NCBI GenBank assembly: GCA_014885115.2
Contig: WKLE02000402.1
Location: 15,370-54,011 of the forward strand
Source: Asterionellopsis glacialis
Lineage: Eukaryota; Bacillariophyta; Plagiogrammaphyceae; Rhaphoneidales; Asterionellopsidaceae
Length of the DNA: 38,642 nucleotides
Direction: 5' to 3'
Made by a program: the position numbers and the translations under genes
Shown here: positions 20,314 through 29,869 of the stretch, one piece after another
Position numbering within the stretch: position 1 is the first letter of the stretch
Layout of the letters: the number at the start of each line of letters is the position of its first letter
The notes under the pieces: generated by a model
Databases searched by the model: none
What the model was told of the DNA's origin: nothing
What the model saw: the letters and a program-made list of their open reading frames with translations, nothing else

Positions 20314-22216
20314 ATGAGAAGCACACTCACATTCTTCCTTGCATCTTCGTTGCTAAGTCTACACAAGATCTCACGGTGTTTTGCATTTACTACACCATGC
20401 TTTAATGTCAAAACACGCCGCATTACAACAAAAGAACATTTCCAACACTATGCTGTCATTATCAGAGACGACATCTTAAATGAAGAGCAGGTAGACCTGC
20501 TTTCAGATTTGGTTCGAAGGCGAGCTGACGCAAGATGGCGAGGTGATTATGAAGAAGCCGATGTATACCGATCTAAGGTAGATCAAGTGCCACTACCAGA
20601 GGGGTTTAAAGTAATCATCCAGGATGTTTCCCGTAAAGAGGGGGGAGGGTCTACTTGGGAACTCATTCAGCTAGCTGGCGATGGCAATATCATGGAAGGG
20701 CAAACAGTTTTGCAGCTTGCACATTCTGCTTTAGGTTTAGCTATGGCCGCATCAAGAGAGGGATCTTCTGTCAGTAATGAAGAAAAAAAGCAATCACTGC
20801 GTTTTCTGGTAGAACAGGCCAAAGAACGCTTGAAACAGGATAAAAAAGTGAGAAACGAATTGAGGGGTAGAAAAGCTGCTGATGCTGCCTTTTGGTTTGC
20901 AATTGCAGGATCTACAGATGAAAGCCTTTTTGAAATGCTGACAGAGGTATGCTACAATGAGCTAGAGCGATTCGGGTCAAAGCATTCATGTAGGGCAAAA
21001 GATATTTGGCAAATTGTAGAAAGGATAAGCGGGGCAGGAATCAGGAATCATAAAAGGCTAGAGGACATGGCATCCAAATGTCTTGAAATGAAATTGAACG
21101 ACTATAAAAAGCATTCCAGCTCATTGTTGGACTTTCATTCCGATAGGTGTCTTCTGATGATATGGAAGTTTTCCACCCGACAAAAAAAACAAAGAGATTT
21201 CTTGACTGCAGCTTTGAAACATTGGGAACATGAAAAAGCAGCATCTGCAATGCAATCTACAGCAGAAAAAAAAGTAGGCGTATTGAATCAATCTGATAAG
21301 AAAGATACTGACTGGTCGGATATTTTTTCAGACCCGGAACGTCCTCTCATCATAGACATTGGTTGCGGATTCGGAGTCTCCCTGTTGGGTGCAGCTCAAC
21401 TGCAAACTAGTACAAGACTCGTCGAAAACTGGTCAGAATGTAACTTTGCTGGAGTAGATCTTAGTGGTCTTGCAATTGGTTTTGCACAAGGAACAGCAAA
21501 GCGATGGAGTTTATCCCATCGATTGCATTTCTTTGTTGACTCTGCCGAGAACTTTCTCCGAAATGTTGTGTCAACTTATCCAGGTCCAATGTACGTTTAA
21601 AAAGATTTAATTGATGTCTCTTTATGGCAAGGTTAAACATTTCCTCACACCCCAACTGCTCTCCTTTTGTACAAGTAAACTGTGTATGATACAATTTCCT
21701 ACACCCTTCAGGCTTTCTTCGGCGATTGAGGCCGAGCAATGGCAAAACAAAACAAAGGATGCCCCCGAAAGGCGGGGCAATTCACAACTTCCCAGCACCG
21801 CTGACAATGGCTTTATGGTTACGAAAAATCTTTTGCAGCTTGCAAATGAAGCGCTTCGCAACGAAAATAATCAACCGGATGGCAGACTTTTACTACAGTC
21901 AAATTGTGAAGATGTTGCGGTCTGGATGAAACGTATGGCATGCACCGAGTGCTCTTTCGATGTTGTATCAATACCTTCTGGTGATGACAGTGAGTCGTCA
22001 AGTTTTCCCGTTCTTTCATCAGAACAACTTCCCAAAAGGACATTAGACTGGATTGCGATGGGTGGACAACGAGCAAAAGGAGAAGGTTGGAGCAACAAAC
22101 CTCTTCTACCGAGGAGAGGTGCGACAGAAACGGAGGTGGCATGCATACTTAATGGCACTCCTGTACATCGTTGCCTGCTGTCTCCTTCTCAGACACCACG
22201 CGAAACCAAATGTTAG
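20314..22216 (+). CDS. TrmB-like tRNA (guanine-N7) methyltransferase with long N-terminal extension, plastid-targeted
   Basis: Two exons, 20314-21590 and 21676-22216, with an 85 bp GT-AG intron (21591-21675). The joined frame reads YPGPIKLCMIQFPTPFRL, the TrmB 'FPxPxxK' region, giving 605 residues. TrmB enzymes make m7G46 in tRNA from S-adenosylmethionine. The SAM motif is P344-LIIDIGCGFG-V (D348, G350, G352, G354), followed by NFAGVDLSGLAI. The C-terminus GWSNKPLLPRRGATETEVACILNGTPVHRC matches the tail seen in plant organellar TrmB homologues. The N-terminus is a signal peptide with CFA|FTTP (F25) cleavage, an ASAFAP plastid signal. Residues 45-340 are an extension absent from bacterial TrmB. 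It includes RRRADARWRGDYEEADVYRSK, a short helical motif resembling the Cys-tRNA synthetase tail; the rest is helical and unrecognised. Confidence 0.85.
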
Positions 22217-22607
22217 AATTTTGATCTCCACATGTAAATCAGCAAACATTTCTTTTACTTTTCTTCTACTCTATCGTGGTAAATACAAATTAAACGAGCA
22301 AGAGCGTGCAAACATAATATTTTCCCCGTCTTTTCCCTGAACAAGAATTCTTTCAGAAAAATATACCAAAATCCTTGTAGACGTGCACAGAGAACTTCAT
22401 GCTATAATTCACATGCATATGTATCATCTAATGCCAAGGTTACACGCCCTCGTTTGAGGCTGCCCTAGAGAAAAAATCTTTTGCATTTTAGTTATCTCAA
22501 AAGAGCTTTGTGGAATGGATTAGACTCTTTGTACAGCTTACAGAGGATGTTTTACGTTTTTTTAGATTTTTGCGACATGGAAGTTCAGGTTTTTACTTTT
22601 CTGTGAC

Positions 22608-22620
22608 TTTTGATTGGCTC
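22608..22620 (-). promoter_or_regulatory. CCAAT box (GAGCCAATCAAAA on the minus strand)
   Basis: Same 13-mer as at 29308-29320. Here it lies in the region between the TrmB-like and WRAP53-like genes, just before motif cluster C and about 620 bp from the WRAP53-like start. NF-Y binding is inferred from the CCAAT core only. Confidence 0.4.
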
Positions 22621-22639
22621 GTTGAAAACTTTTGACACT

Positions 22640-22800
22640 TTACAGGTAGTCAAACTAGTAGACTCTATGATAAGACCGTACCTGTCGTACCTGGTAATGG
22701 TATTAATACCTGTACCGTACCGGGTACCTGGGTAGTTCCTAACGTACGGTAGGTTACCTTCAGGTACCAGGAGGTACGTAAAGCAGTCAAGATTCAACGC
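22640..22800. repeat. Cluster of GTACC / TACCWGGTA motifs (cluster C)
   Basis: A perfect TACCTGGTA is at 22688-22696, with close variants TACCGGGTA (about 22718), TACCTGGGTA (about 22725) and CAGGTACCAGGAGGTACG (about 22761-22778). ACCGTACC and CGTACGG units fill the gaps, so GTAC is far above expectation. It lies about 450-600 bp upstream of the WRAP53-like start. Confidence 0.7.
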
Positions 22801-22875
22801 GGCCCAAGAACCAGAAAAACTCTCATCTTCCCCCCATTCCTCTTTTAGAAACTGATCTGAGATCTATCAAACCTC

Positions 22876-22887
22876 TCTCTCGAGAGA
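22876..22887. repeat. Palindrome TCTCTCGAGAGA
   Basis: A perfect 12-bp palindrome, related to the CTCTCTA-N-TAGAGAG palindromes at 20136-20150 and 32050-32068 and to CTCTAGCTAGAG at 38185-38196. Confidence 0.6.
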
Positions 22888-22903
22888 CTAGCTACAATAG
22901 AGG

Positions 22904-22931
22904 TAGGTCCTACCGTCTGCGGTAGGACCTA
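22904..22931. repeat. Perfect inverted repeat, 12-bp arms, 4-base loop
   Basis: TAGGTCCTACCG (22904-22915) and CGGTAGGACCTA (22920-22931) are exact reverse complements separated by TCTG. Each arm itself contains the near-palindrome TAGGTCCTA. As DNA it could be a dimeric binding site; as RNA it would be a very stable hairpin. It is not followed by a T-run typical of a terminator. It is 312 bp upstream of the WRAP53-like start codon. Confidence 0.85.
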
Positions 22932-23243
22932 GGGCTATTCCAGAGAACATCGAGGTGTCTTCTCTGTCTATTGATTGAGACCAAAGGCTAAGATAAACCG
23001 AAGTCGATCACACACACAACGATCTAAGATCTTTGATCTTGATTTTCAAGTAGAGTGTTACCCGGCAACAACGTTAGCAAGAGGCCGTCATCAGCACATC
23101 CAAAACATTGAGTACTTGTATAGTCCGTACAAGCACTATCTTTCACCAAATTTTATAATTGTCGAGTTGCAGGTTAAAGATAATTTAGATTTCTGTAATG
23201 CGTTGCTGAATCTGATTTTTCATTTCATTTCCTTCTACCGACT

Positions 23244-24730
23244 ATGACAGATGAATGGCACAATAGTACTCCTAAAAATGAGGGAAAAGTGTCCATTATG
23301 AGTCCATCATTAATCGCCAGAAGCGTTGATACAAACGGAGAAGAAAATTTTCCAAAGGGAGCTGCATTTTCACCTGACGGACTCTGTGTGCTCACTAACA
23401 CAGCATCCGATCATCAACTGCGACTCTATAATACGCCAACAAAACAGCCCGAAGACTTTGCAGAGAACACGAATGGGAAGTTATTAAAAGAAGCAATAAT
23501 TGATTGGAAAACTTCCTTAGTAGCAAACGGGTGTGATAGTGTGAGATCATATTCGTGGTACCCGCATATGAACTCAGCAGAGCCAAGCTCATGTTGCTTT
23601 CTATCTTCAAGTAGGTAAGTTCAGGAAAGGTATCCAGTTTTTCCTCTTCATGGGGAAAGTTGTGATTTTACTTCTTGATTGCTGACAGATCTCCTCTTAA
23701 ATTTTTTCTTCAAAAATGAAGGGATCAACCGATTCATCTTGTCGACGCTTACACGGCAAAAATTCGAGCAAGCTATTGTCCCTACAATGCACTTGATGAA
23801 ATGGAATCGCCAACTGTAGCTACATTTTCCCCCGACGGTCAGCGAATTTTGGCTGCTGGATTTCGAACTGATCGGACTATTCATGTTTTTCAAACTGCCA
23901 CACCTGGTCGGGATAGTACTGTACTTAGATTAGGAAAAACCCGTCGTTCGAGCGATGGTCAAAAAGGACTCATCTCTGCGCTTACCTTTTCATCGCCGCA
24001 AATATGTTGTTTCAACAATCTTTTGGCAGTCGGAACGTACGCCCCTGGATCAATCTATCTATATGATGACCGCATGTCTAGTAGTCAAACCCCAGCATCT
24101 ACCATATTAAATGGTGTATGCGTTGTAGGTCACGGCCGAAGCCACTCTCGTAAAAAGAGACGTTTCGTGGCCATATCAAACGACGGTAATAACGATGAGG
24201 AAGAAACCGGAAACTTATTTTCAAAAGCTAAAATCCAATGGTTTCAGAGTAGAGCCCGTGGCGGCGTTACACACCTAAAATTCTCACCTTCTGAATCATA
24301 TGTACTCTACAGCTCTAGTCGCCGATCGGATGCTGTGTTGGGATGGGATGTGCGAATGGTATCAGGAAATGAAGATTATGCATCTTGTCCCGTACGTGGC
24401 TTCACATCATTTGCTACGGATAACAATACAAATCAGCGTATTGAATTTGATTTCGATGAAACTGGAAGACGTCTCTTTGTAGGCGGCCAAGACAAGTGTG
24501 TGAGAGTGTACAATGTGCAAGGCGGCGAGCTCATCGGAAGGCTAGATTCATTAGCTGACGTAGCCAATGGTGTTTCTTACACATTTAGCGCCCAGCTCAA
24601 CTGTGGATTGCTGGCGGTAGCTGTGGGAGGTCGTCGCTTTGTAAACAATGACGAGAATGACGAGGGCGGGGAATCATCGAGTACGACGACTGCACAGGAC
24701 CAAGGGGGCTTAGAACTGTATAGGATTTGA
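23244..24730 (+). CDS. WRAP53: WRAP53/TCAB1-like WD40 protein (telomerase Cajal body protein 1)
   Basis: Two exons, 23244-23614 and 23722-24730, with a 107 bp GT-AG intron (23615-23721). The splice makes FLSSSRDQPIHLVDAYTAKIRASYCPYN, which matches WRAP53's 'FLASSSRDxPIHLWDAxTGxLRAxxxxYN', giving 459 residues. Other WRAP53-type blocks follow: GAAFSPDGLCVLTNTASDHQLRLYN; ESPTVATFSPDGQRILAAGF...RTIHVFQTATPGRD; QKGLISALTFS; VLGWDVRM; NQRIEFDFDETGRRLFVGGQDKCVRVYN; and VANGVSYTFSAQLNCGLLAVAVGGRRF. In animals this WD40 ring binds the CAB box of H/ACA RNAs, including telomerase RNA, and takes them to Cajal bodies. A role in diatom RNP biogenesis is inferred. An Asp/Glu-rich insertion (about residues 290-310) separates two blades. 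Confidence 0.9.
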
Positions 24731-25399
24731 AATGTAAGACTTAAAGCACACACTCAACCTTTCATCGTACCGGCTACATAGAGGAAGATTTAGTGAGTCA
24801 ATTTTTTTATACATCTTTCGAGGATTAATAGCCGCATACGACGGAGTTTGCTTCCTTGCGATTCATCCTCTAAAGAAAACAAACTTGAAGCCAACAAGTG
24901 CCATCAAAGACTCGAAAAATCTCCAATCGTATTTAAGGTATGGTCTCTTGGTAAAAGAAGTTTTGAAATTTGAGAATTCTAAAGATCTGGTTGATTGACT
25001 CTAGAGGTGTACAGCCGATAAATCTGGTTATTCAATTCATTGTTGTTTTCCCAAAAAATTAAAAAAATATGTTACTGTAGTCTAGAGCTCGCTGGTTTCC
25101 CTGGTTTTGTACTTGACACTTGACGGAAAAAAAACACTTACTATCGGTCGCACTCCCATTGCAATTATTTGGACAAGAAGGTTGGATGACGTCATATGTT
25201 GAAGCAAAATTTTAAAATCCCCATCCACGCGTCTTGCTCTCCCCAGATCTGCTGGACAGAAGAAAACTCGAAAACGTGGTTCAACCAAGTTCAACTTGAT
25301 CAACCGCAATGCATCGAGTTTCTATTCTATTTCGACTGCTGTCTGTATTTCCAAATTTCGAAAGACCTTCTTCATGATATAAGAAAGAAAAACAGAAGA
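24731..25399. promoter_or_regulatory. Intergenic region upstream of the PPR gene
   Basis: About 670 bp. It is AT-rich at first, then holds a perfect TGACGTCA at 25187-25194. An ATG at 25196 is in frame with the PPR gene, but the 68 residues it would add have no conserved features and would hide the signal-like N-terminus, so I treat this part as 5' untranslated. Confidence 0.5.
25186..25195. promoter_or_regulatory. Full CRE palindrome ATGACGTCAT
   Basis: A 10-bp perfect palindrome with the TGACGTCA core at 25187-25194, 205 bp before the preferred PPR start codon at 25400. This is almost the same distance as the CRE in front of the H-protein gene (207 bp). Confidence 0.6.
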
Positions 25400-27334
25400 A
25401 TGATTCGCCGTCGTTTTGTGCTGCTTTCCTTGGGATACCTTTGTTGCTACCATGAGCAATCAGTTGAAGGTTTAGCCGCTCCCGCTGGTATTCCGAGGCC
25501 AGTATCAAAACAAACCTTAAAGTCCAAGAGAAGAAAACAAGGAAGGAGGGTAGACACCGGTCGACGAGAGCAAAGTTTGCGACTTGGCAATGACCCATTA
25601 TTATCTCTTAATCTTAATTTGGATTCCCTCGCAAAGAGCGGTCAAGATGGTGCTGCCCCCCGTGCACAAGAAATGTTGAAGCGGATACAAGCTTTGCACA
25701 AGGAAGGATACTACTCTGCAGCACCGGATACAGTTAGTTTCAACTCCGTATTGAATGCCTGGGCTAGGGCAGACGACGATAATGCTGCACAAAAGGCATA
25801 TCTTTTGTTACAAACCATGCAAGATGAGCTAGGGCGCATTCAACCAAATGTTGTTAGTTACAATACTGTCATCCTTGCACTAGCAAATAATGGCAAACCC
25901 AAACAGGCAGAAGCTCTTCTGAGACAAATGCAGGCCGACCCTCGTCTTAAACCAGATACCATTACTTACAATACTGTTGCCTACGGATGGGCGCAATGTC
26001 GTCAGAAAGGTTCTGCGCAGAGAGCTGAGGACTTATTGCGAGAGATGATGGCACTTAGTCATGATGGCGACTATCGCGTGAAGCCAGATACCGTAGCATT
26101 CAATACAGTACTCCATGCATGGGCCGTCAGCTACTCGCCACAGGCAGCATCAAGAGCAGAGATGCTTTTAGACCACATGGAACGTTTGCATGATGCTGGA
26201 AACAAAGATGTTGAACCAGATGTGGTCAGTTATACCAGCGTTATCCGAGCGTTGAGTACGAGCCGTGAACAAATGGCTCACAAAAAGGCGCTTGACCTTT
26301 TGGTAAGATTAGAAAAGATGTCACAAGACACTGGAAAGAAACATCTGAAGCCAAATTTTGTTACATACACAGCAGTTATTACGGCACTTTCAAAAAGTGG
26401 TAAAAAGGGAGCTGCACAAGACGCTGAACGTTTACTAGATAGAATGTTTGCTCGATACCAAGAAGGTGATAAAAGTGCCAAGCCTGATGTCATTTCATGT
26501 TCCTCGGTGATCGATGGTTGGGCAAGGGAGCGCTCTCCCTATGGTGCTAAAAAGGCAATAGCACTTTTCGAACGTATGAAATACTTGCATACCAAGGGCC
26601 ATGAAGACATCAAACCTAATGCTGTTACTTATACATCTGTTCTCACTGCATTGAGCAGGAGTCGCCAGGTAAGTTCTTCGACCATAAAATATTTCATTTC
26701 ATAGTTATGTGCTGACTAATAAATCATGCTTTGATTTTGACGTACACAGGGTGGAGCGGCAGAGAAAGGAGAGAAGCTTCTCAATGAAATGGAAGAGCTT
26801 TTCAGGCGTGGGGACAAAGATGTAGAACCAATCACTATTTGCTACAACGCCGTTTTGGATGCATACGGTCGGGGTCCGCATATCTCGAAAGCCCAGAAAG
26901 CAAATAGATTATTGAAGAAGATGGAACAATCAAGCCGGCCTAGTATGCAGCCAGATACAATTAGCTACAACAGTGTGCTATTGGCATGTGCGAATTCATT
27001 TGGTGATGATCAAATAAAGAAGGAAGCATTCACAATTGCAATGGAGAGATTTGGTGCAATCCTGAAACATGAAAAGCTCAAACCAACTTCTGTTACTTTT
27101 TCGCTTTTTTTCAAAGCTTTACGGAAGTTAGTCCCACCTAGTGAAGCCCGGAATAGAATGCTGAAGCAAACCTTCCGATTATGCTGTGAAGCTGGATTGC
27201 TAAATGAAGTTATTTGGTCACAATTACAGGGTATCTGCTCCCAAGAACATTTGAAAAGTTTGATAAGAGAATCAGAGGTACCAACATCTTTCGTGAGTCT
27301 GCCATCTGAATGGACACGCAACGCTGGTAGATAA
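25400..27334 (+). CDS. Pentatricopeptide repeat (PPR) protein, probably organellar
   Basis: Two exons, 25400-26668 and 26750-27334, with an 81 bp GT-AG intron (26669-26749) in phase 0; 617 residues from the ATG at 25400. P-type PPR repeats fill the protein from about residue 95. I count 11 repeat openings of the form P-D-x-V-S-Y-N-x-V-L, from PDTVSFNSVLNAWAR to PTSVTFSLFFKALRK; several spacers are stretched to 38-45 residues. PPR proteins bind organellar RNA in a sequence-specific way and steer processing, stability or translation. The N-terminus MIRRRFVLLSLGYLCCY is signal-peptide-like and is followed by VEG|LAAPAG, a weak ASAFAP-type site with Leu at +1, then a strongly basic stretch. Plastid is therefore more likely than mitochondrion, but not certain. 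No DYW or SMR domain is present. Confidence 0.9.
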
Positions 27335-27604
27335 TTATTTTTCTTACATGCCATTTAAGTAAACTTAATTAGAAAATATTTCATTGGGGAGGCTTCTTAC
27401 AGTTCATTGTAAATGTATTTAAATTTCTTTTATATTAATTTTTTAAAGACTTCTCGTTAAAAATGCCATGTAGATTGAGCTAAGCCATTTGCATACTACC
27501 GTACAACCAGAAACAATCCTAACGTTGAAACTTCCATATCAACGGAAAATTACGTCAATGATCGTGTATATATTGGAAACGCGATTCACACTGTCAACAG
27601 CAAT
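27335..27604. other. Convergent intergenic spacer
   Basis: 270 bp of AT-rich sequence between the ends of the PPR and Alb3 genes. No motif cluster and no gene. Confidence 0.5.
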
Positions 27605-29011
27605 TTAGTTCTTCCTCTTCTTCTTTTTCTTCTTAGATCCTCGCTTTTTTGAGGAACCATCCGTCATGCCTTCACCAGCATCAACTGGTGCATCACTAGT
27701 TTCAACATCAACAATTTCTGCATCAATGGGGGTGATGGGCTTGATACCATCACTGAAAGTATCTTCAGCACCAAATCCAGATGGCTTTTCCCGCACTGGT
27801 GGTGGAGTGAAAACAGTCTGGGAGGGTGCTGGTGGTGCAACAGCTGCACCGCCAGCGCCTGGAATAATGGGTTCTACCTTCATCGCATTTCTCACAGCGA
27901 GCGTACTTGCTGTGGTGATGATATTATTGGCAACCCAGTAAATACAAAGTGCGGCAGGAACATTGAGGGAGAACCATCCAATCATCAAGGGGAGGACCTT
28001 AAGGATGGCGTTAGATTGTTGCTGTGCGGGATCATCTGACTTCGGTTGCATGAGTTCCATTGATACAAATTGAGAAATAACCAAAAAGACTGGAAGGATC
28101 AAAAAGGCAATGGTGTCATCCCATCCTAAGGAAGGGGCACCATTTACCCACCCTTGAAGGATCCAGTCAGAGCCATGGGCGGGATCTGCACCATACGTGG
28201 GTCCTTCGAGGTTGGGAAGAAAGAGGAAAGGCTCATTAAGCTTGTCTTCCTTGGCAAGGTTCAACACAGCACGGTAAAGACCAATAAAAATAGGGATCTG
28301 AGCAAATGATGGCAAACATCCAGCCAAGGGATTAACTTCGTTGACCTGGTAAACTTCCGCAATCTTTTGATTCATTACTTCGGGGTTGCTTTGGTACTTA
28401 GCCTGAATGTCCTTGATGGTAGGTTGAAGTGCCTAAGAGGTGAAAATAGAGAAAAGAAAAGGATCACATTCGATACGTTAGAATCTACAAAACTTCTGTG
28501 ACAAAATTTATTGAAAAGAGTTGGAACTACGCACCTGCATTTTGTTGGTAGATTCCAATTGAGTCTTTGTGAGGGGAAAGGTAAGAAGTTTGATAAGAAG
28601 CGTCATGGCAAGGATACTGACTCCCCATGCATCGGCACTCATTCCAACACCAACCAAAGCACCATGAATCAATCCCAAAAGTCCTTCAATAGGTCCAACC
28701 AAAAATCCAAACCATCCATTGTCAGAAGCTGCTGCTGCAGCATCAGCAACTTCAGGGGGCGTGCTAGTTACTGCAGTAGTTGCAGCATCAAGCGCCTGAG
28801 TGGCAACATCAGTATCAAGATCAGCAAGGGACATTGTTGTGAACGCATCACGGAGGGAATCAACATGTTGAGGAATGTCATGGAACATGGAAGGGTCAAC
28901 CGCCATGGATCGAGCAGTACGTGCCCCAAAGGCAGTCCGCTGGGCCGGAGTAAAGCCCTGAACACCCACCGAGAGTGCCAAGCACGAAATGGTTGACATC
29001 GAAAACTTCAT
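27605..29011 (-). CDS. ALB3: Alb3/Oxa1/YidC-family thylakoid membrane insertase
   Basis: Two exons, 29011-28535 and 28432-27605, with a 102 bp GT-AG intron (28534-28433) in phase 0. The splice restores NKMQALQPTIKDIQAKYQ, a YidC hallmark, giving 434 residues. Alb3 inserts proteins such as light-harvesting proteins into thylakoids, with cpSRP54 and cpFtsY. I chose the ATG at 29011 because it gives a signal peptide with GVQG|FTPAQ (F20), an ASAFAP plastid signal; an ATG 10 codons upstream would add a charged leader. The insertase core starts near residue 120: MTLLIKLLTFPLTKTQLES, LPSFAQIPIFIGLYRAV, FLILPVFLVISQFVSMELM and PAALCIYWVANNI are typical of Alb3. The tail has an acidic part and then SKKRGSKKKKKKRKN. 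In plants, a basic Alb3 tail binds cpSRP43, which diatoms are thought to lack. Confidence 0.92.
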
Positions 29012-29869
29012 TTTTCCTTGTTCGATCTGTTCTTTTTTCAATAGAGCTGAAGGAAATCCTGTTATTCACCCAATCTCCGAATGTAAAAAAAAGATAAACC
29101 AGATCAACTAGTAATGATCAAACAATGGTGATATCGACGCAAGGTTTGAAGAGGTCGTCTTTAGAATGCAAAGCAAGTGATGTCTTGCTGACACAGAAGA
29201 TGAACTCTCAACTGCGAAACGGATTTATTTTATTTTTTTTCCTTGGTGATATCACGCTACAGGAAAGAAACCTTGAAGGCACTGACGAGGACTTCCGGGT
29301 GCTCATTTTTTGATTGGCTCATGACCTACGGTCAGTAAAATTCAACGTATCAAAACTGGTACAGGTGTAGTCCTAGCCTTGGTCCTGAAAGGAAAAATCA
29401 GGTGAGAGACCTGCAAAGCCCAGGTTTCCTTCGCGCATTCGTTGCGCATACGTCATTGATGAACGGACTCATTCGACTCAGAAACACTCCTCACATGAAT
29501 GCGCCTTAAAAAATTGTCTACGCTTTATTTGGTACTAGAGAGAACCTTTTGGTGGATTTTGTGAACAGTCTTGAAGTTTAAGATCTCACTCGGGAGTGAG
29601 AATTGAGGAAAAAAGGAGGGAAGGAGACACAGCGAATATGCAGGAGCAATCGGGGGCTTGTTGTTTTGCCACGCGGAGTGGTTCACCGCGTACTTGTACG
29701 TTTGTGCATTGACGGACGGCCCTCGTTGACTGTTTGTTGACCTTTGCTTCTTTGTGTCTCGTTGAAGACCCGGTCTCCCCACAGACAGTGATTTGGAACA
29801 AGACGCTGTTGTCTTTAAACTTTTGTTGAGGAACAACTAATATTCTTGTGCATTATCCTGTGAAACATC
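29012..29869. promoter_or_regulatory. Shared upstream region of the Alb3 and Sec66 genes
   Basis: An 858 bp divergent region. It holds a second copy of TTTTGATTGGCTC (29308-29320), a weak GTAC/AGTCCT stretch (about 29355-29400) and a half-CRE (ACGTCA, near 29451). The open frame at 29525-29836 (-) has no recognisable features and lies where the Sec66 promoter should be. Confidence 0.5.
29308..29320 (-). promoter_or_regulatory. CCAAT box (GAGCCAATCAAAA on the minus strand)
   Basis: This 13-mer is identical to the one at 22608-22620. ATTGG (reverse CCAAT) is the NF-Y core, and both copies share eight extra flanking bases. It lies about 300 bp upstream of Alb3, in the coding orientation of that gene, and about 550 bp from Sec66. 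Confidence 0.45.

Larger units (their letters stand above)
22217..23243. promoter_or_regulatory. Intergenic region upstream of the WRAP53-like gene
   Basis: About 1 kb between two plus-strand genes. From left to right: an AT-rich 3' flank, a CCAAT-type box (TTTTGATTGGCTC, 22608-22620), motif cluster C (22640-22800), a TCTCTCGAGAGA palindrome (22876-22887) and a perfect 12-bp hairpin (22904-22931). The reading frame at 22975-23247 has no recognisable features. Confidence 0.55.

Noticed and set aside
22975..23247. 90-codon plus-strand frame just before WRAP53
   Set aside because: Ends within the WRAP53 start region in another frame and has no protein-like features; probably leader sequence.
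25196..25399. 68-residue in-frame N-terminal extension of the PPR protein
   Set aside because: It would bury the signal-like MIRRRFVLLSLGYLCC start, contains no conserved sequence, and begins directly after the CRE, so it is more likely 5' untranslated.
29525..29836. 103-codon minus-strand frame between Alb3 and Sec66
   Set aside because: No domain, low-complexity Ser/Lys composition, and it covers the expected Sec66 promoter and 5' leader.
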